Below are positions 43,989 to 53,199 of a stretch of 64,000 nt of DNA, piece after piece (position 1 is the first letter of the stretch; the number at the start of each line of letters is the position of its first letter). The notes under the pieces were generated by a model. The model had not been told where the DNA came from. It did no database searches and worked only from the letters and a program-made list of their open reading frames with translations. The position numbers and the translations under genes were made by a program. Source of the stretch: DSBG01 sp049975365 (GTDB lineage: Bacteria > Desulfobacterota > Desulfomonilia > UBA1062); the NCBI GenBank assembly GCA_049975365.1, contig JBNGDS010000003.1, positions 30,362 to 94,361 of the forward strand, in the 5' to 3' direction.

Positions 43989-45833
43989 TCAGATCTTCAT
44001 GTCGAGAGTGCACACATGACAATCAGTGCTCGAGCAGACACAAAGGCCAATTTTTTGAAAGGCCTTGAGCATCTTCTCGTTGTCTTCCCAGATGTATGCC
44101 CTCATGCCCTCGAAGTGCAGGTCTCTCGCGATTTGGGCCATTCGCCTGATGAGAAATGTTCCGATTCCCTTGTTCTGCCACAAGGGATGTACAATGACTG
44201 CAAACTCGCACACCTTCTCGATATCAGAATCCTCATCAGGAGCGATGTGAGCCACGGCAACAACAGTTTCCTGTCTCCCGTTTCTGTACGAAACGACGAG
44301 GCCCATGGAACTCCGGTAATCAACATTCACGAGAGACTGCGCCTGAGAGTGATGGAGGGAGTTCATGTTCATGAGAAATCGGTAAAATTTCTCATCGCAG
44401 CTCAACGTGTAGAAAAGATTCTGCACCTCCCGCTCGTCGGTGATTCTGACCGGGCGGATTTCGAGAGCCTTGCCATCGAGTTCCACCGTGTCTTCATACC
44501 GGTACGGATAGAGTGAATCCTCCGGCGGGAGCACCTGATCCTGGAAAATATATCTCAGACGCTTTGCCTCATCCAGGAGCCATCTCCTGAATCTCGGGTG
44601 AGCGATCGTGATCAGAGACAGTGCGCGTTCCCGTATGGATTTTCCAAAGAGATCCACGCAACCATATTCAGTGACGACGTGTCCAATATCTGCCTGGGTT
44701 GTGATGATCCCAACCCTGTTTTCGCTGAAATCCGGCACGATTCGCGAAAGGGAGTAGTCTCGGGACGTCGATCTCAGAGCGATGATCCCCTTCCCTCCAC
44801 TGCTGAACACAGCCGATCGATTGAACACGGAATGCCCGAGCATCCCAAAGTGTCCCCCATGTTCGTTCAGACCGATGCATGCCTGCCCTGTGAGATCGAT
44901 CTCGAGGGCCCCGTTTATGGCTACGAACTTCTCGTGGTGCTGGATGATCTTGGGATCGCATATGGTGGAAAACGGTTTCATCACCACGGTGGGATTGTTA
45001 TTCACGTAATGAAAAAGCTTATCTGTACCGATGCACAGGGATCCTGTGAAAGATGCTGTACCATCTGTTCTGTCATTGTTCCTGATCACACCGGAGTCTG
45101 CAAGATCTACCATGTTATCGGTGATGATCTCCGAGTGAATCTCGATATCCCTCTTGTTCCGGATTGACTTCAGGGCTGCATCGGGGATCCTGCCGAAACC
45201 TACTTGAATGGTTGATCCGTCCTCGATGAGCCTTGCGATGTTGAGACCTACCTGCTGTGTTTCTGGATCGGGTTCTTCAAAAGCAAAGCTCACCAGAGGC
45301 TCGTCGTGTTCCACAATATAATCGATCTGATCAATGTGGATACGTGTATCGCCGAAGGTTTTCGGCATGAATCTGTTCACCTGAGCAACCACCATGTCCG
45401 AATGCTGGATAACGGCCCGCAGGCTTTCCACTGAGATCCCGAGGTTCATGTATCCCGCTTCGTCGGGCTGACTCACCTGGATGAGTGCGGTGTTGATCTT
45501 TATGCATCCACGCTCGAAAAGGTTCTCCATGCCGTCGGTGGACAGCGGTATGTGATCTGTATCTCCCTGGGCAAATGCCTTTTTCATACCGGGGGGAACA
45601 AAGAACGACCGGATTCGAAACCGTGCCCCGTACTCACCGCCGAAATCTGCATACGTCCTGAGGGGGACTGCAGTGTACACCTGGACATCGGAGATGGACG
45701 TATTGTCAAAGAGGAGACGTTTTACCAGGAATTGCGGCTCAGCACAGCCTGAGGCAATGTAGACGCTCGACCCCGAGGGGATGACATCCTGTATCATATC
45801 AGGAGCGACATTTTTTCCGTCAAATCCTTCCAT
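43989..45833 (-). CDS. CoA-transferase/acetyl-CoA hydrolase fused to a GNAT acetyltransferase domain
   Basis: 614 residues. Residues about 1-440 are a class I CoA-transferase of the acetyl-CoA hydrolase / 4-hydroxybutyrate CoA-transferase type (GCAEPQFLVKRLL; VGFGRIPDAAL; EIHSEIITDNMVDL with the likely catalytic Glu; GGKGIIALRST; TEYGCVDLFGKSIRERA). From about 455 a GNAT domain starts (LEIRPVRITDEREV) with the acetyl-CoA loop QNKGIGTFLIRRM. The enzyme may move CoA between acids, while the GNAT part could acetylate a lysine on itself or a partner. Similar fusions occur in related bacteria in my recollection, but the coupled activity is unproven. It lies 106 bases upstream of tilS and 27 after the flavodoxin gene. 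Confidence 0.87.
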   Translation of the reverse strand: MEGFDGKNVAPDMIQDVIPSGSSVYIASGCAEPQFLVKRLLFDNTSISDVQVYTAVPLRTYADFGGEYGARFRIRSFFVPPGMKKAFAQGDTDHIPLSTDGMENLFERGCIKINTALIQVSQPDEAGYMNLGISVESLRAVIQHSDMVVAQVNRFMPKTFGDTRIHIDQIDYIVEHDEPLVSFAFEEPDPETQQVGLNIARLIEDGSTIQVGFGRIPDAALKSIRNKRDIEIHSEIITDNMVDLADSGVIRNNDRTDGTASFTGSLCIGTDKLFHYVNNNPTVVMKPFSTICDPKIIQHHEKFVAINGALEIDLTGQACIGLNEHGGHFGMLGHSVFNRSAVFSSGGKGIIALRSTSRDYSLSRIVPDFSENRVGIITTQADIGHVVTEYGCVDLFGKSIRERALSLITIAHPRFRRWLLDEAKRLRYIFQDQVLPPEDSLYPYRYEDTVELDGKALEIRPVRITDEREVQNLFYTLSCDEKFYRFLMNMNSLHHSQAQSLVNVDYRSSMGLVVSYRNGRQETVVAVAHIAPDEDSDIEKVCEFAVIVHPLWQNKGIGTFLIRRMAQIARDLHFEGMRAYIWEDNEKMLKAFQKIGLCVCSSTDCHVCTLDMKI

Positions 45834-45860
45834 ACCGGAGATCCCAACTTCCTGTACAGA

Positions 45861-46316
45861 TCAGTAAATGCCGGCTTCACATCCTGCTGCAATGGTCTGG
45901 CCCATCTCTCTGCAGACCTCAAGGACCTCGTGGGTGATATCTCCTTTGGCTATGATCGGTTCGTACACCTGTTTGAACTGATACCCTCTGCAGATACGCT
46001 CAATGCTCCTGAGCGCACCCGATCCATCATTCCCTGCATTGATGAAGATGACACACGGTTTGCGAAAGACCCTTCCGCGTGCAGATTCGTACGTCCGGTC
46101 GAAGAAGTCCTTGACCGCGCCGGACATGTACCCAAAATACTCAGGAGACCCGATGGCGATACCATCGCATGCGAGCAGGTCTTCAAGGGTGGCTTCACAA
46201 GCTTCTTTGAAGTTTGCCCTGACACTTTCGATGGAATTGACCCCATCTGCAACCGCCTCTGCCATCTTTCTGTTGTTTCCTCCCTGCGAGTGGTACACAA
46301 TCAGTATAGTCGTCAT
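45861..46316 (-). CDS. Flavodoxin-like NAD(P)H-dependent FMN reductase family protein
   Basis: 151 residues from ATG 46316, chosen because the flavodoxin fold begins there (TTILIVYHSQGGNNRKMAEA is the FMN-phosphate loop). Later segments ACDGIAIGSPEYFGYMSGAV and FINAGNDGSG form the rest of the FMN site. The frame is open to 46505 but that stretch is basic and unlike the family. The protein should bind FMN and carry electrons or reduce a quinone or flavin. It probably shares a transcript with the CoA-transferase/GNAT gene 27 bases downstream. Confidence 0.82.
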   Translation of the reverse strand: MTTILIVYHSQGGNNRKMAEAVADGVNSIESVRANFKEACEATLEDLLACDGIAIGSPEYFGYMSGAVKDFFDRTYESARGRVFRKPCVIFINAGNDGSGALRSIERICRGYQFKQVYEPIIAKGDITHEVLEVCREMGQTIAAGCEAGIY

Positions 46317-46601
46317 ATCGTCACGTTCACTGTAATGTATTACCCGTTTCTTCCTGATGCGTTCGCGTCTTTTTCTCTTGCCCTGTATGACACGGTCCGG
46401 CAAACACGTCCCTGTCGGGTTTTCACTCATCGTCGGATCCAGCAGCAAGGATGCTCTCCATGGCAGAATCACCTCACTGATTTCCTTATGCCTTGTGTTG
46501 CCCATGAATTCAAGTATTCAAGATTGTTCTTTCCAAGGAGAATGTTTACTCGGGCATGGGAACCGTGCAATATAGACACGGAGAATTACTGAGGCGAAAG
46601 G

Positions 46602-47579
46602 ATGATCCCAGATCAGATGAAGGTGCTCTTTGCAAGCGATCTTCACGGGAAGAGGGAACTCTACGAAACGCTCTTCAGGACCGCTGAAAACTTGGCTGCC
46701 GATCTTGTCATCCTGGGCGGGGATCTTTTTCCCTCCTGGATTCCAAACCCGATCACGCTGATCAGGGGAACCGTCGAGTTCGGAAAGGACCTGGATGATC
46801 AGATTGCTTTTCTCAAGGACTATCTCTCCCCTGCCCTGAGCCGATTCCTGGATAAGCACCCTGACATGCGTCTCCTGTACATACCAGGAAACCACGACTG
46901 GACAGCCACCATGGATCTGTTCAAGGACATGCTGCCCGATGCGTCCTGCCTTCACCTCAGGGAGGTGATCCTCGAGGGACATGTATACATCGGCTACGGA
47001 TGCGTCACCGACTCTTCGTTCTGGGTCAAGGACTATGTCCGGAGGGACACCCCGGGAAGTTCGTATGTCCACAGCAGATATGCTCTCGTAAGCTCGAACC
47101 ACGGGCTCACAAAAAGCGAGAATGGCTCCTATGCACTCCAGCGTTCCAGCATGGAAGAAGAACTCTCGTCTGTGAACATTCAGGTGCCCGGAAAAACCAT
47201 CTGTGTTTTCCACTGCCCCCCCTTCGATACAGGCCTCGACACGCTCTTCGACGGCTCGCCCATCGGATCGAAAGCTGTTCGTTCCTTCATTGAGAGACAT
47301 CAGCCACTCATAAGCCTCCACGGTCACATCCACGAAGCACCCTACCTCTCAGGCTTCTTTCACACAGCGATCGGGAAAACCATCGCAATAAATCCCGGCC
47401 ACGGCCCCGCCGGTCTCCATGCGGTTCTCTTCGACACGGAAGATCCCACAGGAACTCTCCAGCACACTATCTTCGGCAGAAGCATCCCGAAGAGATCAGA
47501 CATGAGCGGTTTCGTGGACACGCGTGCACGAAGGGTGAAGGCATATTTCATGGACACCGTGCTCACAAAGAAACAATGA
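46602..47579 (+). CDS. Calcineurin-like metallophosphoesterase
   Basis: 325 residues (ATG 46602 with GAGGCGAAAGG; Met46617 is an alternative). All phosphoesterase motifs are present: FASDLHG, LGGDLFP, GNHDW, VFHCPPFDT and LHGHIHEAPYLSG. Two metal ions in the site should hydrolyse a phosphodiester or phosphomonoester; the substrate is unknown. The C-terminal ~50 residues are a separate tail. It is a single gene, divergent from the flavodoxin gene and convergent with mtnA. Confidence 0.87.
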   Translation: MIPDQMKVLFASDLHGKRELYETLFRTAENLAADLVILGGDLFPSWIPNPITLIRGTVEFGKDLDDQIAFLKDYLSPALSRFLDKHPDMRLLYIPGNHDWTATMDLFKDMLPDASCLHLREVILEGHVYIGYGCVTDSSFWVKDYVRRDTPGSSYVHSRYALVSSNHGLTKSENGSYALQRSSMEEELSSVNIQVPGKTICVFHCPPFDTGLDTLFDGSPIGSKAVRSFIERHQPLISLHGHIHEAPYLSGFFHTAIGKTIAINPGHGPAGLHAVLFDTEDPTGTLQHTIFGRSIPKRSDMSGFVDTRARRVKAYFMDTVLTKKQ

Positions 47580-47632
47580 GCCGGTATGACTTCTCAAAAC
47601 CCGAGGCCGTTACCCCGTGTCCGTTTTAGGGG

Positions 47633-48610
47633 TTACACGTTCTTCCGGATGATCTCCCGTTCAGTGATGACAGCGGTTATGAATGCGTGAGGGGTCACAT
47701 CGAACGCGGGATTGAAGACCTTGACTTCCGGTGCGGTCCTCGTTCCATGGAACCCCAGCACTTCCGATTCATCCCGCTCTTCGATGGGTATGGCCTCCCC
47801 GGTTTCCATTTCGGGGTCGAAGGTCGACTGCGGGGCAACCACATAGAACGGTATACCGTGTGCTTTGGCCAGTACTGCAAGGGAGTATGTTCCGATCTTG
47901 TTTGCTGTGTCGAGGTTCCTTGCGATCCTGTCTGCACCCACGAGCACGGCATCGATCATGCCGAGTTTCATGAGCCACCCGGCCATATTGTCGGTGATCA
48001 GGGTACAGGGAATGTTCTCCCTGTGCATTTCGTAGGCCGTGATACGGGCACCCTGCAGCACCGGTCTGGTTTCGTCCACATAGACCATGGCAAGCTTTCC
48101 CTGGCCGTGGAGCCTCCTGACCACGCCAAGGGCTGTTCCGATACCTCCGGTGGCAAGCGCCCCTGCATTGCAGTGAGTGAGCACTGAATGTGTCGTTCCG
48201 GGATCGAATAACGATGCTCCCAGATCTGCCATGGACTCGTTCGCACGCTTTTCTTCTTCCCAGATGGCATGTGCCTCCTGTTTCACGAGTGCAAAGAGAT
48301 CAATTCCCTCCTTCTGGCCGGCCACCTTGAGAATCCTTCGGACCGCCCATTCGAGATTCACGGCAGTAGGTCTTGTCCGGATGAGGAGTTCGGATGCCTT
48401 TCTGAGTTCTTCACCTCCGAGCCGCGAAGCAAGAACGAGGGCATACGCTGCAGCTATGCCGATAGCAGGTGCTCCCCGCACCGCCAGGGTCCTGATCGCC
48501 TCGGCGACCATTTCAGCACTCGTGCACTCGATCCAGATCTCATCCTGAGGGAGTCTTCTCTGGTCGAGGATGTGAAACTGATCACCGTCGAAGGAAAAGG
48601 GTTCGATCAT
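47633..48610 (-). CDS. mtnA: S-methyl-5-thioribose-1-phosphate isomerase
   Basis: 325 residues of the eIF2B-related aldose-ketose isomerase family. Signature segments VRGAPAIGIAAAYAL, THCNAGALATGGIGTALGVV (catalytic Cys) and VGADRIARNLDTANKIGTY (catalytic Asp). It serves methylthioadenosine salvage; in anaerobes it may also process 5-deoxyribose phosphate from radical SAM by-product 5'-deoxyadenosine. No other salvage gene is near. It overlaps pncB by 4 bases and ends the gatCAB operon. Confidence 0.93.
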   Translation of the reverse strand: MIEPFSFDGDQFHILDQRRLPQDEIWIECTSAEMVAEAIRTLAVRGAPAIGIAAAYALVLASRLGGEELRKASELLIRTRPTAVNLEWAVRRILKVAGQKEGIDLFALVKQEAHAIWEEEKRANESMADLGASLFDPGTTHSVLTHCNAGALATGGIGTALGVVRRLHGQGKLAMVYVDETRPVLQGARITAYEMHRENIPCTLITDNMAGWLMKLGMIDAVLVGADRIARNLDTANKIGTYSLAVLAKAHGIPFYVVAPQSTFDPEMETGEAIPIEERDESEVLGFHGTRTAPEVKVFNPAFDVTPHAFITAVITEREIIRKNV

Positions 48611-49800
48611 AGGCAGAGGAACTCCCTTTCCGGGAGATCACCCCTGAGCCGGGTGAGTTCGTCCAGTGCGTGTTCTCGGATCGAAACCGCAGGGGGGAGG
48701 TCTCCGGTTATCCTTCCCCCGGTTATGATTTTCACCAGGATATCACTGGTAGGGCCTGTGCACTCGCACTCCCTCGACGACCCGTGGGGGACAACATAAT
48801 CCCGCATGCACCGTGAACACCTCAGGACAGATTTCCTCCCCGACCACTTCCCCCGCTTGGCATGGGGCTTGCCCTCGATCTCGACGATATCCATGGAAAA
48901 ATCCAGGGTTGCTGCAGAGGTTATGCTGGTTCCTACCCCGAATGCGTCCACAACGACCCTGAGATCGAGGATATCTTCGGTGTTAAGTCCACCCGAGACA
49001 AAAAGTTTCACGTGCCCATACCCATGGGTATCGAGTTCCCACCTCACCTCTTCGAGGATGGCACGGAAATTCCCTCTTCGGGAGGATGGAGTGTCGAGTC
49101 TGACCCCGTCAATGCGCTTGCCGAGCTTCTCAGCAACCCTAAGGGACTCGAATTTCTCGTCCTGGTATGTGTCGATGAGAATCACTCTTGGAACCCCTTC
49201 ATCAATGATCTCATCAAAAGCCAGAGCTGCTTTCACCGTGTCTCCCATCTGCAGGACGAGTGTGTGGGGCATGGTGCCTATGGGTTTCTGCCCGATAAGC
49301 CGTGCGCTTGCAACGGTTGCGACACCGTCGCAGCCGGCGATGTATGCAGCGCGCTCCACCATCGGTGCAATCGACGGGTGCATCCTCCGGGCTCCGAAAC
49401 TGATCAGGCCTCTGTCTCCGCATGCAATCCTCATCCGTGATGCCTTTGTTGCAATGCCGGATGCCTGGCAGAGACAGCCGAGGATGGCGGTCTCGAGTTC
49501 ACCAAACTCGAGGTACTCTCCCTCGATTGTCATCACAGGGTTGCCGGCAAAGAACACACTCCCTTCCGGTAGTGAGTGGACAGTGACCTTCCTTCCCTCC
49601 ATCAGTATGCAGGCCTCTTCGAGGCCGGCGAATATACCCCAGCCATACCTCTTGTCCGGGTACGACTTGAGAAATACCTCCATACACACGTGCTTTGATG
49701 CCTTTTTTTTCTTCAGGATCTCTTCCGTGCGCAGGAAATAGACGTCTGTGACATCACCGGATCGGACCTGTTCGGTATCCGCAATGTGCAACTTTTTCAT
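48607..49800 (-). CDS. pncB: Nicotinate phosphoribosyltransferase (archaeal/short type)
   Basis: 397 residues. It makes nicotinate mononucleotide from nicotinate and PRPP. Segments LISFGARRMHPSIAPMVERA, PIGTMPHTLV, GVRLDTPSSRRGNF and KLFVSGGLNTEDI are typical. A zinc-ribbon tail (CSRC...CEC) is found in the archaeal-type subgroup. It overlaps gatB and mtnA by 4 bases on each side. With nadE at 22854 it gives two steps of nicotinate salvage to NAD. Confidence 0.92.
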   Translation of the reverse strand: MKKLHIADTEQVRSGDVTDVYFLRTEEILKKKKASKHVCMEVFLKSYPDKRYGWGIFAGLEEACILMEGRKVTVHSLPEGSVFFAGNPVMTIEGEYLEFGELETAILGCLCQASGIATKASRMRIACGDRGLISFGARRMHPSIAPMVERAAYIAGCDGVATVASARLIGQKPIGTMPHTLVLQMGDTVKAALAFDEIIDEGVPRVILIDTYQDEKFESLRVAEKLGKRIDGVRLDTPSSRRGNFRAILEEVRWELDTHGYGHVKLFVSGGLNTEDILDLRVVVDAFGVGTSITSAATLDFSMDIVEIEGKPHAKRGKWSGRKSVLRCSRCMRDYVVPHGSSRECECTGPTSDILVKIITGGRITGDLPPAVSIREHALDELTRLRGDLPEREFLCL

Positions 49801-51230
49801 GACCCCAGCATCTCCCTGATTATGGTATTGGCAAGCTTCGGATTCGCCTTGCCCTGGGTTGCCTTCATGACCTGACCCACAAAAAATCCAAGGAGTTGTG
49901 TTTTGCCCTTTCTGTAGAGTTCCACTTCCTTCTGGTTTTCGGACATCACGGTTTCAATCAGTACCCTGAGCTGAGCTTCGTCACTCACCTGTTCAAGCCC
50001 GCGTTCCCGGATGATTGCCCGGGCGTCCTTTCCTGTCGCAAGCATCTCATTGAACACCTCTTTTGCCATGATCCCTGAAATCGTTCCTTCCCGGATGAGA
50101 CGCACGATGTCCGTAATGCCCTCAGGCGATATCCCGAGTTGGGTTACATCAGTGCCCCGGGTTTTGAGGACACGGAGCACCTCGGTCATGATCCAGTTGC
50201 TGATATCCTTCGGGGCATCGAGGAGGTGGACGCACTGTTCGAACAAGTCCGCAAGCGTTCTTGACTGAATGAGCACACCGGCATCGTATGCTGGAAGTCC
50301 GTGGTCGGACATGAATCGCTGCCTCTTCTGGCCAGGGAGTTCCGGCAGGGTCTTCCTGACGTTTTCCACCCATGCATCATCCACCACTACAGGGATCAGG
50401 TCGGGCTCCGGGAAATAGCGGTAGTCGTGACTTTCCTCCTTGGATCTCATGGACTGTGTCTGATTCAGTGATGTATTCCACAGCCTGGTCTCCTGGACCA
50501 CATCCAGACCGCTTTCGAGAAGATCGGTGTGTCTGGCGATCTCGAAATCAAGCGCCTTCTGAACGTTTCTGAAGGAATTCATGTTCTTCAGTTCGGTTCT
50601 GATGCCGTATTGTCTTTCCCCAGAACGTTTTACTGACACGTTCGCATCGCACCTGAATGAACCTTCCTCCATATTCCCGTCGCAGATCTCCAGGTAGATG
50701 AGCAGAAGTCTGAGTTGTCTGAGGTATTCCACCGCCTCTGTAGTACTGCTGAGATCGGGCTCTGAGACGATCTCCAGCAGAGGGACACCCGCACGGTTGA
50801 AGTCGATATAACTCACGGGAAGCTTTTCGTCGTGGATGTTCTTACCCGCATCCTCTTCCATGTGGATCCGCGTGATGCCGATGCGTTTTGTTTCCCCGTC
50901 CATGGTGATGTCCAGGTGTCCGCCGGAACACAGTGGATGATCATACTGCGTGATCTGATAGCCTTTGGGAAGATCGGGATAGAAGTAGTTCTTCCTGGCA
51001 AAGACATTCTGCGGCTCGATCCTGCATCCGGTAGCAATGCCCAGCTTTATCCCGAGTTCAACCACCTTCCGATTGAGGACAGGGAGGATCCCCGGCATGC
51101 CCATACATACAGGACAGGTGTTGGTGTTCGGTTCAAGGCCGAACACGGTGGAGCAGGAGCAGAAGATCTTGGACCGGGTGAGAAGCTGGGCGTGGACCTC
51201 AAGCCCGATGACCACATCGTAGCCGTTCAC
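49797..51230 (-). CDS. gatB: Aspartyl/glutamyl-tRNA amidotransferase subunit B
   Basis: 477 residues from a GTG start at 51230, which overlaps the gatA stop (GTGA). It binds misacylated Glu-tRNA-Gln or Asp-tRNA-Asn and activates the side chain for amidation. Diagnostic sequence: VIGLEVHAQLLTRSKIFC, NTCPVCMGMPG, RKNYFYPDLPKGYQITQYD, and the tail with the YqeY-like helical domain (ATQGKANPKLANTIIREML). Confidence 0.97.
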   Translation of the reverse strand: MNGYDVVIGLEVHAQLLTRSKIFCSCSTVFGLEPNTNTCPVCMGMPGILPVLNRKVVELGIKLGIATGCRIEPQNVFARKNYFYPDLPKGYQITQYDHPLCSGGHLDITMDGETKRIGITRIHMEEDAGKNIHDEKLPVSYIDFNRAGVPLLEIVSEPDLSSTTEAVEYLRQLRLLLIYLEICDGNMEEGSFRCDANVSVKRSGERQYGIRTELKNMNSFRNVQKALDFEIARHTDLLESGLDVVQETRLWNTSLNQTQSMRSKEESHDYRYFPEPDLIPVVVDDAWVENVRKTLPELPGQKRQRFMSDHGLPAYDAGVLIQSRTLADLFEQCVHLLDAPKDISNWIMTEVLRVLKTRGTDVTQLGISPEGITDIVRLIREGTISGIMAKEVFNEMLATGKDARAIIRERGLEQVSDEAQLRVLIETVMSENQKEVELYRKGKTQLLGFFVGQVMKATQGKANPKLANTIIREMLGS

Positions 51231-52648
51231 GGCAGCACCTCGTGGTAGCTCGTGGCTTCCTGGAAGGTAATTCCCGCCCCCAGGAGCGTGTCTTCTCTGA
51301 ATGACGGTGCGATGAGCTGAAGGCCTATGGGAAGTGTGTTGCTGTCAAACCCGCACGGAATGCTAATTGCGGGCAACCCCGCAAGATTCGCAGGGATAGT
51401 GTAGACATCCAGGAGGTAGATGCTCAGAGGGTCATCCACCATCTCATCGAGTCCGAACGCTGTAACGGGTGTGGTGGGCCCTGCAATGAGATCGCACTGG
51501 GAAAATGCACGGGAGAAATCCTTGACGATCAGGGTTCTGACCTGGGATGCCTTCAGGTAGTAGGCATCATAATACCCGGCTGAAAGTGCATAGGTCCCGA
51601 GCATGATCCTTCTCTTCACTTCGTCGTTGAAGCCAGTAGATCGCGTACGGCTGTACATTTGCCTGAGATCAGCGGCATCCTCGCGGCGCATGCCGTATCT
51701 CACGCCATCATACCGTGCAAGGTTCGAGCTCGCTTCAGCAGGCGCTATGATGTAGTACACGGCGACACCGTACCTGAGGGTAGGCAGATCTATAGGGACG
51801 ATCCTTGCACCGAGCTCCTTCAATGTTTCAATGGCGGTTTTCACCGCAGTGTTCACTTCCTGATCAAGGCCTTCAGAGAAAAACACATCAGGTACTCCAA
51901 TCCTGACCTTGTGCATATCCAACCCGTCGAGTGTGATCGGGGAATATCTCCCTTCCACGCTCGTGGAATCTCGCGGATCATACCCTCGTATTGCGTCGAA
52001 GAGCACAGCAACATCCCGTGCCGATCGTGCCATGGGTCCGATCTGGTCAAGGGATGAGGCAAATGCCACGAGTCCGTACCTCGAGACTGAACCATACGTG
52101 GGTTTCAGCCCGGTGATACCGCAAAAACTCGCGGGCTGACGAACAGAACCACCGGTATCCGAGCCGAGTGCACCCGAACAGAGACCCGCCGCTACTGCAA
52201 CTGCAGATCCTCCACTGGAACCTCCCGGTGTTCTGGTCATGTCCCACGGGTTCTTTGTCGGCCCGATGTGGCTCGTCGTGGTTGTAGAACCCATGGCGAA
52301 CTCATCGAGGTTGGTCTTTCCGATGATGATCGCACCCCGTTTCTTCAGATTCTTAACAACCGTGGCATCATATGGTGGAATGAAATTCGAAAGTATCCGG
52401 GATGCACAGGTAGTCAGCAGGCCTTTCGTGCAGATGTTGTCCTTGATGGCTATGGGCAGACCCATCAGAATGTCTTCGTTCTCCTGCTCCAGTTCGAAAT
52501 CTGCTCTTCGTGCCTGTTCCAGAGCCTCTTCAGTGTTCAGGGATATATATGCGTTGTGCTGATCTTCTGCGATCTTTTCGAGAAGTCCTTCGACTTCTCT
52601 GGTGGGTGTGGTTTCTCCATAGCGATAGTTCCTGGCTCTCTCCAGCAT
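51227..52648 (-). CDS. gatA: Aspartyl/glutamyl-tRNA amidotransferase subunit A
   Basis: 473 residues of the amidase signature family. It hydrolyses glutamine and channels ammonia to GatB. The Ser-cisSer-Lys triad is visible: Lys in LPIAIKDNICTKG, and the Ser residues in PGGSSGGSAVAVAAGL and LGSDTGGSVRQPA. It lies 9 bases after gatC and overlaps gatB by 4 bases. Confidence 0.97.
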   Translation of the reverse strand: MLERARNYRYGETTPTREVEGLLEKIAEDQHNAYISLNTEEALEQARRADFELEQENEDILMGLPIAIKDNICTKGLLTTCASRILSNFIPPYDATVVKNLKKRGAIIIGKTNLDEFAMGSTTTTSHIGPTKNPWDMTRTPGGSSGGSAVAVAAGLCSGALGSDTGGSVRQPASFCGITGLKPTYGSVSRYGLVAFASSLDQIGPMARSARDVAVLFDAIRGYDPRDSTSVEGRYSPITLDGLDMHKVRIGVPDVFFSEGLDQEVNTAVKTAIETLKELGARIVPIDLPTLRYGVAVYYIIAPAEASSNLARYDGVRYGMRREDAADLRQMYSRTRSTGFNDEVKRRIMLGTYALSAGYYDAYYLKASQVRTLIVKDFSRAFSQCDLIAGPTTPVTAFGLDEMVDDPLSIYLLDVYTIPANLAGLPAISIPCGFDSNTLPIGLQLIAPSFREDTLLGAGITFQEATSYHEVLP

Positions 52649-52657
52649 GGTCGTTCC

Positions 52658-52945
52658 TTATTCAATGACCTTCGGCACAACGATGGTCCCGCCCATGTGT
52701 TTTGGTGCGTTCGTCAGCGCGTCATCCCTGCTCTGGGAGATGAGCACCTGGTCTTCACGAAGGGCGTTGGTGATGGACAGCGTGTGCACAGTCGGTTCAA
52801 TACCCTCTGTGTCAATCTCCGAGAGTATGTCCATGTAATCGAGGATGGAGTCGAGTTCGTTGATGAATCTGGCGAGTTCCTCCTGCGAGAGCGTGAGCCG
52901 AGCAAGGTCTGCCACATGCATGACTTCCTCTTCGGTTATCTTCAC
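52658..52945 (-). CDS. gatC: Aspartyl/glutamyl-tRNA amidotransferase subunit C
   Basis: 95 residues from a GTG at 52945, chosen for AAGGAGG at about 52953-52959 and because the family sequence (KITEEEVMHVADLARLTLSQ) starts there; an open frame upstream overlaps the promoter. It stabilises GatA-GatB. C-terminal DDALTNAPKHMGGTIVVPKV is typical. First gene of gatC-gatA-gatB-pncB-mtnA. Confidence 0.94.
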   Translation of the reverse strand: MKITEEEVMHVADLARLTLSQEELARFINELDSILDYMDILSEIDTEGIEPTVHTLSITNALREDQVLISQSRDDALTNAPKHMGGTIVVPKVIE

Positions 52946-52970
52946 TGCAGGGCCTCCTTGTCTCTTTCCT

Positions 52971-53002
52971 GAAAGTATATAATACTTTCCACTACCTCTC
53001 AA
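52971..53002 (-). promoter_or_regulatory. Promoter of the gatCAB operon overlaid by a perfect dyad
   Basis: On the minus strand TTGAGA (53002-52997) and TATACT (52979-52974) are separated by 17 bases, a good sigma-70 promoter about 26 bases upstream of the gatC start. A perfect 8-bp inverted repeat, GAAAGTAT-ATA-ATACTTTC at 52971-52989, covers the -10 box, as an operator would. Confidence 0.7.
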
Positions 53003-53199
53003 GAACAGCCTTGAGCTGACACAGCATGGATTTCACATTCTTGGTGTTGTGTCCCCTCAAGCATCGCACACCGTATGCATCCAACCTAACCAGTATTTCG
53101 ATTATATGCCCCTCAAAAACGTATTGATTAATCTCTATCATTCTCATATATGTATTCTTTGGTTCTCGTTGATTTCCAGATTCTACGAAGGAGGGTTTC

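Noticed and set aside
46518..47333. Long (271-codon) minus-strand open frame
   Set aside because: It is antisense to the metallophosphoesterase gene, whose full motif set makes the plus strand the coding one.
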